The notes beneath the pieces were generated by a model. That model was not told the origin of the DNA. It ran no database searches and saw only the letters and a program-made list of their open reading frames with translations. From positions 1 to 24,127 of the forward strand of contig CAYMWF010000071.1 of the NCBI GenBank assembly GCA_964394085.1: a stretch of DNA of 24,127 nucleotides, given 5' to 3'. The stretch comes from CAYMWF01 sp964394085 [NCBI: uncultured Gemmatimonadota bacterium]. GTDB taxonomy: Bacteria; GCA-2686955; CAYMWF01. Numbering within the stretch: the first letter of the stretch is position 1; the number at the start of each line of letters is the position of its first letter. Position numbers and translations under genes: made by a program. Shown piece after piece: positions 1 to 7,523 of this stretch.

Positions 1-77
1 TGCTTTATAGAATACAGTTAAACAAGATTATAAGTGGAAACTATTGACAGAAACGCAATTTTGCGAAGGAGGTCTTA

Positions 78-1634
78 ATGAAAAAAATGTATCTGTTCAT
101 AATTGCCTTTTTAGTATGCAGCACCCTTTCACCCGCATTCGCGGCTCTGAACAGGGACGCTGCACTCGAGCTCGTTGTAAGTGATCTATTGCAGGAGAAC
201 CTGGACGGAGTTCGGGTTTATGCCGCTAATGAGCCGATAAGTAAGGGACTAGACGTTTTTTCCTGGAAACACCGAGTCTATTCTGCCCCTTCGGATGGCT
301 GGTTTGTGTTTATAGATGATTTTGCCCGGGCGAACTGGGAGCATCCGTGCAGATTCGTACATGTCGATAAACATACCGCCAAGCTCGATGTCTATCAGGC
401 GATGACTCCGCCAATAGACATTGAAACCTTATTTGAATTACCTACCGAAATGAAAAGGACCGCTGAAACTGCAGGTGAACATTTCCCCAGTCCTTACATA
501 GGTCCCCTGCTGCAGAACGACTCGAAGGATGGTGGGCATTCATATGCTGTACTTATATCCGGTGGTGCCAGTCAGTGGTCGAACCATATCAGATATTATA
601 ATGACATGACTTTTATCTTTACGACGCTGAAGGAAGTTTACGGCTATTCTGATGACGATATCTACGTTTTGATGTCTGATGGAACCGATCCGGCTCCTGA
701 TCGCAGCGACGGTACCAATTCTCCACCCGACATGGACGGTGATGGAGTCGATGATATTGAATATCCTGCAGTGATGTGGGCGATCAATGACGTCTTCGAC
801 ATCCTCGACGGCATAGTCACTGCTAATGATCAGGTCTTTTTCTTCTTTACGGATCACGGGGGTTCAAATGGCGGATGGAACGTCTATCTCAATCTCTGGA
901 ATTGGGAAACGATGACTGATGCTACATTCGCGAGCTTAGTCAACAGCCTTCCGGGTGCTCAATACATATTCACAATGGAACAATGCTTCTCCGGCGGCTT
1001 TGAAGATGATTTGACAGATCTGCCGCCCCGTGTGTTTTCATCGGCATGTGCTTACAATGAGTATTCCTGGGCGATGTCGAACCTCCTATACGACGAGTAT
1101 GTTTATTACTGGATCTCAGCGGTAAGAGGAGAGGATCCATACGGGACACCGGTGGATGCTGATTACAACGATGACGGTCGTGTAACCATGGATGAAGCAT
1201 TCATCTATGCAGAGGCTCATGATACGCGCGACGAAACACCTCAGTATGACGACAACCCTCTGGGGTTGGGTGCCGACGTCACCCTGGACTACGGAGAACC
1301 CGGACCAAGGCTGTCTCTTGAAGTATCGAATTATCCTTACATGATTAAACGGGGGACAATTCTTTCATGGGACATCACGGTTACTAATCTAAACGATTTC
1401 AGCAACGATGTTGATCTTTGGGTTGAAATCACTGCGGAGTGGATGAGTCAACCTTACAACCGCTATGTCAGCAGCATCACTCTAGCTGCGGGTGAAGAAA
1501 GGGATTTCCACATCAGTAAAAGAGTGCCTGTATGGGTCCCGCTTGATTTTTATGATGTGAAGAGTTGCGTGGGTGTTTACAATTCGGATATATATGCGTC
1601 CGATGCCTTTACGGTAATCCTGTATGGAAGTTGA
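78..1634 (+). CDS. Secreted caspase-fold cysteine peptidase, family C13 (legumain-like)
   Basis: A 518-residue protein with a Sec signal peptide (residues 1-22, cleavage probably after AFA). The catalytic core lies at about residues 150-400. A hydrophobic strand ends in TDHGG, giving catalytic His260, and a second strand ends in EQCFSGG, giving catalytic Cys303, the His/Cys dyad of clan CD. Two calcium-loop-like stretches sit in the core: D218-x-D-x-D-G-V-D-D, and a full 12-residue EF-hand-type loop at 362-373 (DYNDDGRVTMDE). The C-terminal ~110 residues look like an immunoglobulin-type beta-sandwich. No GPI or sortase signal is visible. An AAGGAGG ribosome binding site at 66-72 fixes the ATG start. 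The gene stands alone and is closed by a terminator. The family assignment is firm. The role (processing of exported proteins, or nutrition) is inference. Confidence 0.88.
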   Translation: MKKMYLFIIAFLVCSTLSPAFAALNRDAALELVVSDLLQENLDGVRVYAANEPISKGLDVFSWKHRVYSAPSDGWFVFIDDFARANWEHPCRFVHVDKHTAKLDVYQAMTPPIDIETLFELPTEMKRTAETAGEHFPSPYIGPLLQNDSKDGGHSYAVLISGGASQWSNHIRYYNDMTFIFTTLKEVYGYSDDDIYVLMSDGTDPAPDRSDGTNSPPDMDGDGVDDIEYPAVMWAINDVFDILDGIVTANDQVFFFFTDHGGSNGGWNVYLNLWNWETMTDATFASLVNSLPGAQYIFTMEQCFSGGFEDDLTDLPPRVFSSACAYNEYSWAMSNLLYDEYVYYWISAVRGEDPYGTPVDADYNDDGRVTMDEAFIYAEAHDTRDETPQYDDNPLGLGADVTLDYGEPGPRLSLEVSNYPYMIKRGTILSWDITVTNLNDFSNDVDLWVEITAEWMSQPYNRYVSSITLAAGEERDFHISKRVPVWVPLDFYDVKSCVGVYNSDIYASDAFTVILYGS

Positions 1635-1701
1635 AAACACGGTCGTAGACTTGGTGCCCTAAGGATGAGCAGCTGACTCACCACTGGAAGCGACTAAAAT
1701 A

Positions 1702-1739
1702 GCGCGGATCATCCTGCGAATGGTCCGCGCGTTTCTTTT
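1702..1739 (+). terminator. Rho-independent terminator of the C13 peptidase gene
   Basis: An 11-base-pair stem with one G-U pair is formed by 1702-1712 (GCGCGGATCAT) and 1720-1730 (ATGGTCCGCGC) around a 7-base loop. It is followed by a T-rich run at 1732-1739. It lies 67 bases after the peptidase stop and before the next promoter, so it separates the two transcription units. Confidence 0.85.
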
Positions 1740-1757
1740 ATGTGATAATCGGTACCC

Positions 1758-1785
1758 TTGACACCTGCAGGGCCTGAAGTATAAA
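1758..1785 (+). promoter_or_regulatory. Sigma-70-type promoter for the small ORF-purD-purE unit
   Basis: A perfect -35 box TTGACA (1758-1763) is followed by 16 bases and TATAAA (1780-1785, 5 of 6 matches to TATAAT). Transcription should start near 1792. That leaves a leader of only about 26 bases before the ATG at 1818 and makes the upstream GTG at 1800 an unlikely start. No riboswitch would fit in such a short leader. Confidence 0.7.
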
Positions 1786-1817
1786 CTGCGCTTTTACCGG
1801 TGGCAGGTAGTTTTTCG

Positions 1818-2024
1818 ATGGTCAAGTTCTTTCTTTTTTTATTCGGGGCTTACTACGTTATCCGTTCAGTCAGGCGTATCTTCGCTGCATACTTTAATAA
1901 TCAAACAGAAAGTCTGAAAAACGAAAGAAAATCCGAGACGATCGGAAATGAGACCCGGCAAGCTTCGGGGCTCTATTCCGAAGATGACATTGTAGATGTA
2001 CAGTTTGAGGATTTGGATTCGTAA
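1818..2024 (+). CDS. Small single-pass membrane protein with acidic tail, function unknown
   Basis: A 68-residue protein if the ATG at 1818 is used. An in-frame GTG at 1800 would give 74 residues, but it has no ribosome binding site and sits almost on the predicted transcription start. Residues 2-20 form one hydrophobic helix ending in a basic patch (RSVRR). A polar linker rich in Lys, Glu and Asn follows, and the protein ends in an acidic segment, DIVDVQFEDLDS. The layout of an N-terminal anchor and a conserved-looking hydrophobic/acidic tail facing the cytoplasm suggests a docking peptide for a soluble partner. The gene is first in the unit with purD, 44 bases upstream of it, but nothing in the sequence ties it to purine synthesis. 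I do not recognise a named family. Confidence 0.65.
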   Translation: MVKFFLFLFGAYYVIRSVRRIFAAYFNNQTESLKNERKSETIGNETRQASGLYSEDDIVDVQFEDLDS

Positions 2025-2068
2025 AATTCTATTCACATCTCGGACAAACCACCAACCCGGGGAATAAT

Positions 2069-3349
2069 ATGAAAGTACTAATTGTCGGAAGTGGGGGAAG
2101 AGAACACGCCCTCGGCTTAACGCTTTCCCGATCACCGCAACGTCCTGAGATTCTCTCATGCCCGGGCAATGCTGGACTTGTCGGTTTGGGCGAAGTCCAT
2201 CCTACAGCATCAGGCAATTCTGATGACATTGCAAAGTTGGCGATCAGTGAATCAGTTGATCTTGTAGTAATCGGGCCGGAAGCTCCTCTCGCTGCGGGCC
2301 TGGCGGACAGGTTAAGACGAAAGGGTATCCCAACATTCGGACCCGGTGCCAGAGGTGCCATGCTCGAAAGCAGCAAAGTATTCGCCAGAAGATTCATGGA
2401 ACGTCATAACATCCCTGCACCCGGCTTCAGGGTTTTTTCGAACTTCACCGAAGCTCAAGACAACATAAAAACCAGCCCTCTCCCTGTGGTGATCAAGGCT
2501 GACGGGTTGGCGGCCGGAAAAGGTGTCAGTATTGAAACCACGGTTGATGGAGCAGTCGAAACGATTCATCGGATTATGAATGAAAGAAAATTCGGTGATG
2601 CCGGCAGCAATATTCTTTTAGAAGAATGTCTAGATGGTATAGAGCTTTCGGTTCATGTCGTCACCGATGGCGAAAAATCAGTCGTTCTTCCTTATTCGAT
2701 GGATCATAAGCGGATAGGAGAGGGAGATACGGGTCCGAATACCGGTGGTATGGGCGCCATCTCGTCACAGCGGTTAGTGGATTTTGATATTTCCAGGAAA
2801 ATCACTGAGAGAATAATCAAGCCAACTTTGAAAGGCTTGCAGAAAGATGACATAGAATATATAGGCGTTCTATATTTCGGCCTCATGCTCGTGGATGGCG
2901 ACCCATATGTCCTGGAGTTTAATTGTCGTTTCGGAGATCCGGAAACTCAAGTCATACTTCCATTGCTGGAAGGAGATTTCTTTCAAATGCTTGCTGATAC
3001 AGCTCATGGAAGTATCCCGACAGAAACCTGCAGAATCACGAGTGGTATCGCTTCATGTATCGTAATGGCAGCTGAGGGGTACCCTGAATCGTATGAAAAA
3101 GGCAAAGAGATCAGTATTCCGGAAGTTGTGACTGAGGACAATAATATAACGGTGTTCCACGCCGGCACCGGCTATACGGATGATCACAGGCTTGTTACAA
3201 CAGGAGGTAGAGTTCTAGGAATTACGGCGATCGGGAAGACACTTCAGGAATCCCTGTCAAAAGCATATGAAGCTGCGGGCTTGATCGACTTCGAAGGCGC
3301 GTACTGGCGAAAAGATATCGGCTGGCGAGTAAAAGAAAGGATTAAATGA
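2069..3349 (+). CDS. purD: Phosphoribosylamine--glycine ligase (GAR synthetase)
   Basis: The protein joins phosphoribosylamine and glycine with ATP to make GAR, the second step of de novo purine synthesis, in the cytoplasm. Its 426 residues match the usual bacterial PurD length. The N-terminal Rossmann-like domain begins with VLIVGSGGREHAL. The ATP-grasp domain shows the nucleotide-binding strand VIKADGLAAGKGV, the DHKRIGEGDTGPNTGGMG block, and the metal-binding EFNCRFGDPETQ segment. The C-terminal domain contains the usual FHAGT motif. The start at 2069 has only a weak upstream GGGG. Its stop overlaps the purE start by four bases (ATGA), implying translational coupling. Confidence 0.97.
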   Translation: MKVLIVGSGGREHALGLTLSRSPQRPEILSCPGNAGLVGLGEVHPTASGNSDDIAKLAISESVDLVVIGPEAPLAAGLADRLRRKGIPTFGPGARGAMLESSKVFARRFMERHNIPAPGFRVFSNFTEAQDNIKTSPLPVVIKADGLAAGKGVSIETTVDGAVETIHRIMNERKFGDAGSNILLEECLDGIELSVHVVTDGEKSVVLPYSMDHKRIGEGDTGPNTGGMGAISSQRLVDFDISRKITERIIKPTLKGLQKDDIEYIGVLYFGLMLVDGDPYVLEFNCRFGDPETQVILPLLEGDFFQMLADTAHGSIPTETCRITSGIASCIVMAAEGYPESYEKGKEISIPEVVTEDNNITVFHAGTGYTDDHRLVTTGGRVLGITAIGKTLQESLSKAYEAAGLIDFEGAYWRKDIGWRVKERIK

Positions 3350-3813
3350 TAATGAACCCCAGAGTAGCTGTTTTGATGGGCAGTGAGTCCGATAGACCTG
3401 TAATGGAGGAAACAAGCAAGATGCTCAGTCGTTTCGAGATTGAGCATGAGTTCATAGTCTCATCAGCACACCGGTCTCCGGAGAAGACCAGGAACTACGT
3501 CCAGTCTGCATCTGAGCGTGGAATTAAAGTTCTAATCGCGGGTGCAGGTATGTCTGCACATCTCCCGGGAGCTATGGCAGCGGAAACGACACTCCCTGTT
3601 ATAGGTATTCCGCTGTCGGGTTCCGCTTTGAGCGGGGTCGATGCGCTTCATTCTATCGTTCAAATGCCTTCGGGTGTTCCGGTAGCGACCATGTCCATAG
3701 GAAAGCCAGGCGCGAAAAACGCTGCAATTTTCGCAGCCCAGATTCTTGCGCTCTCCGATGCGGAACTACGAGAGCGGTTGAGAAAATTCAAATCTGACCT
3801 GGCGATGGGATGA
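3346..3813 (+). CDS. purE: N5-carboxyaminoimidazole ribonucleotide mutase (class I PurE)
   Basis: In the family, class I PurE rearranges N5-CAIR to CAIR. The 155 residues carry the GSESD phosphate-binding loop near residues 12-16, the SSAHRSP motif with catalytic His42, the GAGMSAHLPGA loop, and the SIVQMPSGVPVAT and GAKNAA segments. The HR in SAHR and the VQMP block point to class I rather than the direct carboxylating class II. The residue after SD is Arg where many class I enzymes have Trp. Class I normally needs PurK to supply N5-CAIR, and no purK is in the window. An alternative ATG two codons in (3352) would avoid the overlap with purD. Nothing operon-like follows for 123 bases. Confidence 0.95.
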   Translation: MIMNPRVAVLMGSESDRPVMEETSKMLSRFEIEHEFIVSSAHRSPEKTRNYVQSASERGIKVLIAGAGMSAHLPGAMAAETTLPVIGIPLSGSALSGVDALHSIVQMPSGVPVATMSIGKPGAKNAAIFAAQILALSDAELRERLRKFKSDLAMG

Positions 3814-3936
3814 TCCGTTCTTCATCAGAAGCGCTCAATCTTTGCGGATCCTGTCTGAAAGAACGCAAACCAGCCCTGTGAATCCAGTTTTTAGATACCC
3901 GGATAGAGTTCGTCGGCTATCTTCTGGAGGGATATC

Positions 3937-4653
3937 GTGAACAGAAATATTGTTACCATTACTATTTTCCTTTGGCTGTTGAGTATATGTGGTGCGGCGG
4001 GGATTAACGATAATCGAATAAAATCAAGATCGATTTCACGGACCTGCAGCTTCGGTCCACCTGAAGCAACAATGACAGGCAGTACAGATACTTTGTGCTC
4101 ATCTACCTTTGAAGAAGGAGACCTGCCTGCGGGTTGGGCGATTGTGAAGACAGCTCCGCCCAACGATACATTTCCCGAAAATTGGTTCGTAACGACAACT
4201 GATGACAGTATAGCAATCGGAAATGACTACTACCTGGGTTGGGTTAATTACAGTGAAACTAATATTCAGGATGAATGGATAAAAACACCGGTATTGGATA
4301 TGACTCAATACACAGAAGAAATTTATCTCGATTTCATCCGAATATACCATAGTCCCGATCCTTGGGCTGATTCCGCCACGGTCTATGTCAGGGTTTCTCT
4401 TGATGGCGGCTCTACCTGGCCCGATACCGTTTATTCAATATCAAGGTTGGACGCTCCAGGAAGGGAAGATGTCCGCCTAAGACTCGATGAACTGAGTCCG
4501 GAATGTGCTGGAAATGCGACCGTCGCGATCGGATTCCAGTATGCGGGGAAGAATGGAGACAGCGCAGGGCTGGATGATATCTCAGTGAGTGCAAAAAGCA
4601 GCGAGAAGCAGCAAAAATCGACATGGGGAAGTCTAAAAGCTGACTTCAAGTAA
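3937..4653 (+). CDS. Secreted beta-sandwich protein, choice-of-anchor J / cleaved-adhesin-like
   Basis: A 238-residue exported protein. It starts at GTG behind a good GGAGG (3926-3930), and residues 1-21 are a Sec signal peptide ending in GAA. From about residue 55 it shows the order typical of choice-of-anchor J / cleaved adhesin jelly-roll domains: F58-EEGDLPAGW67, an aromatic NW pair at 82-83, DEWIKTPVLDM at 112-122, an aromatic strand LDFIRIY, then SLDGGSTW, and a closing GLDDISVS at 211-218. A polar linker leads to the last 11 residues, STWGSLKADFK, which look like a separate tail. Such domains are usually carbohydrate or protein binding modules on larger proteins. Here the domain stands almost alone. 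Function unknown. Family call by pattern only. Confidence 0.7.
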   Translation: MNRNIVTITIFLWLLSICGAAGINDNRIKSRSISRTCSFGPPEATMTGSTDTLCSSTFEEGDLPAGWAIVKTAPPNDTFPENWFVTTTDDSIAIGNDYYLGWVNYSETNIQDEWIKTPVLDMTQYTEEIYLDFIRIYHSPDPWADSATVYVRVSLDGGSTWPDTVYSISRLDAPGREDVRLRLDELSPECAGNATVAIGFQYAGKNGDSAGLDDISVSAKSSEKQQKSTWGSLKADFK

Positions 4654-4678
4654 AATATCATCTACTTCGCAAAACGGA

Positions 4679-5890
4679 ATGGAAATGACGGAGTTACAGA
4701 CACTGATTTCGAAGCTCAAGAAAACTTCGGGCATTCGGATTGTATTATACGTTATCGACGGATTAGGGGGGCTTCCCGGGGCAGATGGAGCCACTGAACT
4801 AGAGGTAGCATGCACTCCAAATCTTGATAGAATGGCCAAAACGGGGAGTTGTGGGCTGATTTCTCCCATTGCAGCAGGCATTACACCCGGCAGCGGTCCG
4901 GCTCACCTGTCTCTGTTCGGATACGATCCAGTCGCAAATGACGTGAAGAGAGGACTTTTAGCTGCTTTCGGAATCGGATTCGATATGAAGCCCGGTGATG
5001 TTGCTGCGAGAATGAATTTCGCAACAATCGACCGGGAGGGTAAAATCATTGATCGTCGAGCTGGCCGCATCAGCACCGAAGAAAATGAAAGAATCTGCAA
5101 CGACTTGAAAAATCTCCGCATAGGTGAGACAGAGTGCTTTGTTGAACCGGTAAAGGAACATCGTGCACTCATAGTTTTTCGAGGTGGGTCACTTTCAGAC
5201 GCATTGGCCGATACCGATCCTCAAATGACGGGAGTTGAACCACTACCCGTCCGACCTTTATCTTCCGGCGCTTCGACCACTGCAAACCTTGTATCGGCAT
5301 ATATCGAAGAAATCCAGAAGAGGCTGGCGCAAGAACGGGCTGCAAATGGAGTATTATTACGAGGGTTCTCGGGATATCGTTCTTTGCCTTCCATGGAAGA
5401 AATTTATGGTTTGAAATCGATCGCAATAACATCATATCCGATGTACAGGGGAATCGCCCGGCTCGTGGGAATGACCCTTGCTCCTTCTTATCGGGATCTA
5501 GAAGATGCCGCAAATCAATACAGCGCCAACGCAACCAAGTTTGATTTCTTTTTCATACATTATAAAACTGCGGACAGCAGAGGTGAAGATGGTGATTTCC
5601 AGGGAAAGGTTCGTGCAATTGAAGAAGCGGATACATTGGTGCCCCATATAATTAAGAATGGAGAAACAGTACTGGTCGTGACGGGGGATCATTCCACACC
5701 ATCACAGCTTGCATCTCACTCATGGCATCCGGTACCAATTTTGATTCAGGGCAAGTATGTTCGCACGGATTCCACGGATCGATTCTGCGAGCAGGAATGT
5801 CACAAAGGTGGCCTGGGACTTCTTCCTTCAGTTGAAGTCATACCGCTGTCGATGGCAAGTGCCTTGAAATTGGAGAAATTCGGTGCATAG
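4679..5890 (+). CDS. apgM: 2,3-bisphosphoglycerate-independent phosphoglycerate mutase, archaeal type
   Basis: The protein interconverts 3- and 2-phosphoglycerate in glycolysis and gluconeogenesis. The 403 residues belong to the alkaline-phosphatase superfamily, ApgM branch. Asp27 in VIDGLGG is a metal ligand and Ser72 in TPGSGPAHLSLFGYDP is the phospho-accepting serine. A mid-domain runs at about 90-200, and the C-terminal metal-binding motifs are KTADSRGEDGDF and TGDHSTPSQLASHSWHP. The length is that of ApgM rather than the ~510-residue GpmI. Two ATGs are possible (4679 and 4685), neither with a strong ribosome binding site. It lies 25 bases after the preceding gene and overlaps or abuts lnt, so it is probably in one transcription unit with its neighbours. 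Confidence 0.93.
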   Translation: MEMTELQTLISKLKKTSGIRIVLYVIDGLGGLPGADGATELEVACTPNLDRMAKTGSCGLISPIAAGITPGSGPAHLSLFGYDPVANDVKRGLLAAFGIGFDMKPGDVAARMNFATIDREGKIIDRRAGRISTEENERICNDLKNLRIGETECFVEPVKEHRALIVFRGGSLSDALADTDPQMTGVEPLPVRPLSSGASTTANLVSAYIEEIQKRLAQERAANGVLLRGFSGYRSLPSMEEIYGLKSIAITSYPMYRGIARLVGMTLAPSYRDLEDAANQYSANATKFDFFFIHYKTADSRGEDGDFQGKVRAIEEADTLVPHIIKNGETVLVVTGDHSTPSQLASHSWHPVPILIQGKYVRTDSTDRFCEQECHKGGLGLLPSVEVIPLSMASALKLEKFGA

Positions 5891-5897
5891 GAGTTTA

Positions 5898-7424
5898 ATG
5901 CTCCGAAGGTTCCTGTACCCAATAGCTTCTGGTGCACTCCTGGCGTTCTGCTATCCACCCGGAGATTTAGGAATTGTAGCCTGGTTCGCTATTGTACCCT
6001 TCTTGATCTCCATCGATTCTGAATCTTCCGCACGGCATGCTTTCGGAACAGGATACCTATTCGGTTTCATACTTCATCTCGTTTCCTTCCACTGGCTAAT
6101 CAATCTGCCGGTACCGATATGGATTTCACTACTTGGTATTACTGCATTAACCCTGTTCTCTTCGATTTATACCGGTCTTTTCTCAGCGCTCTCGGTTTCT
6201 ATTCGCAAAAAATTACACATCCCCGGGTTGATTTTGTATCCGCCAGTATGGCTGGCTATGGAGTTTATAAGAGGTGCAGGCATTCTCGGGTTCCCCTGGC
6301 TCGATCTTGCGTATACACAGCATAAGAACCTGCCGTTACTACAGATCTCGTCCATAACCGGACATTGTGGTGTCTCGCTACTGGTAATATCTGCCAATTC
6401 CGCTCTTCTAGCATTAATCAAGAATCTGAGAAACCCCTTTTCAAAGGAACTGCTGACTCCTATCATCACCGTCGCCGCTCTCACGATTAGTCTTTTATTC
6501 TGGGGGAATCACAGGATCGAGGAGCAGAAGCGAGCAGCTGATTCGATTGCACATGTGCTGTTATTTCAAGGTAATCTATCTCCCGCTGAGAAATGGCTGA
6601 GTGGTGACAGGCATCAAAAAATCAGTCTGTTCTGCGATGAAACCCTCCAAGCCGTCAGAACCTGCAAGAATAAACCAGATATTGTGATATGGCCCGAAAC
6701 GGCGGTTCCCGCATATCTTCTCGATGAACGACGATATAGAAAAAAGGTGCTTTCTCTCTCGGCGGAGCTGAGCCTGCCAATCCTGACAGGAACATTGGTG
6801 ATGGAGCCGAATAACAGGTCAACACATTATAACGGGTTGGTTCTTTTCCCCCCTGATGGTGAGATCGGGAATTGTTATAAAAAGATCAAACTTGTCCCAT
6901 TTGGGGAAATGATACCCTTTGAGGATCGAATTCCCTTGTTATCAAAAATAGAACTCGGCCAAGGCAGCTATTCTCCAGGTAGTGAGTATACTATCTTTAA
7001 CAGCGGTGATGTTTCTTTTGGCGGGGTAATCTGTTTTGAGTCACTATTTCCCTCTCATTTTCGCAGAATTGTAAAACAGGGCGCTCAATTCATGGTTGTA
7101 GTTACAAATGATGCCTGGTTCGGGGAGTCGAGTGCACCATACCATCATGCAGCTGTCTCGTCTTTTCGAGCGATCGAAAACTGCGTCAGTGTTGCAAGGT
7201 GCGCCAATACAGGAATCTCTTGTATTGTTGATCCCTGGGGAAGAATCTATAATGCAACCGGCATCTTCACGAGGGAGATAGTCAATGGGGATATGATTTT
7301 CAACATGGAATCAAGCGGTAAGACTTTTTACTGTAAATTCGGGAATATAATCGGACCAGCGGCACTTATAATGACATTTATTTTATTGATTTTCGCACGA
7401 TACGATTGGGGAAAGAATCGGTGA
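5898..7424 (+). CDS. lnt: Apolipoprotein N-acyltransferase
   Basis: Lnt adds the third acyl chain to the N-terminal cysteine of lipoproteins at the periplasmic face of the inner membrane. The N-terminal ~200 residues contain about six hydrophobic helices. They are followed by a carbon-nitrogen hydrolase (nitrilase) domain and a last C-terminal helix. The catalytic triad is visible: Glu267 in WPETAVP, Lys329 in YKKIKLVPFGE, and Cys379 in VICFES. Taking the ATG at 5898 gives 508 residues, with AGGAG at 5889-5893. A GTG at 5883 would add five residues, overlap the preceding gene by 8 bases, and has its own GGAG at 5872, so the start is not fully settled. Its presence indicates triacylated lipoproteins and an outer membrane. 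Confidence 0.95.
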   Translation: MLRRFLYPIASGALLAFCYPPGDLGIVAWFAIVPFLISIDSESSARHAFGTGYLFGFILHLVSFHWLINLPVPIWISLLGITALTLFSSIYTGLFSALSVSIRKKLHIPGLILYPPVWLAMEFIRGAGILGFPWLDLAYTQHKNLPLLQISSITGHCGVSLLVISANSALLALIKNLRNPFSKELLTPIITVAALTISLLFWGNHRIEEQKRAADSIAHVLLFQGNLSPAEKWLSGDRHQKISLFCDETLQAVRTCKNKPDIVIWPETAVPAYLLDERRYRKKVLSLSAELSLPILTGTLVMEPNNRSTHYNGLVLFPPDGEIGNCYKKIKLVPFGEMIPFEDRIPLLSKIELGQGSYSPGSEYTIFNSGDVSFGGVICFESLFPSHFRRIVKQGAQFMVVVTNDAWFGESSAPYHHAAVSSFRAIENCVSVARCANTGISCIVDPWGRIYNATGIFTREIVNGDMIFNMESSGKTFYCKFGNIIGPAALIMTFILLIFARYDWGKNR

Positions 7425-7425
7425 G

Positions 7426-7445
7426 CAATGATAATTCTATCATTG
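7426..7445. repeat. Perfect 8-bp hairpin just after the lnt stop
   Basis: CAATGATA (7426-7433) and TATCATTG (7438-7445) pair perfectly around an ATTC loop, two bases after the lnt stop codon. The stem is AT-rich and has no T-run after it, so it is a weak terminator at best. It may be an RNA-stability or processing element between lnt and era. Confidence 0.4.
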
Positions 7446-7512
7446 AAAACCAAGATTTACTGAGCTGCTCAAGGGGCTGGATGGATAAGTTTGCTTAATG
7501 ATGCAGTCAACC

Positions 7513-7517
7513 GGAGG
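7513..7517 (+). promoter_or_regulatory. Ribosome binding site fixing the era start
   Basis: GGAGG six bases before ATG 7524. The longer reading from TTG 7491 has no such site, so the extra 11 residues are not real. Confidence 0.8.
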
Positions 7518-7523
7518 ACCGAC

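Noticed and set aside
44-49. TTGACA upstream of the C13 peptidase gene
   Set aside because: The -10 position would fall on the ribosome binding site and start codon, and no TATAAT-like box is present.
1741-2068. Purine riboswitch before purD
   Set aside because: The leader after the predicted transcription start is about 26 bases and the rest is the small gene, so there is no room for the three-way junction.
3814-3936. Possible hairpin using CGTTCTT and AAGAACG after purE
   Set aside because: The arms are only seven bases with a loop of more than 30 bases and no T-run, so chance pairing is likely.
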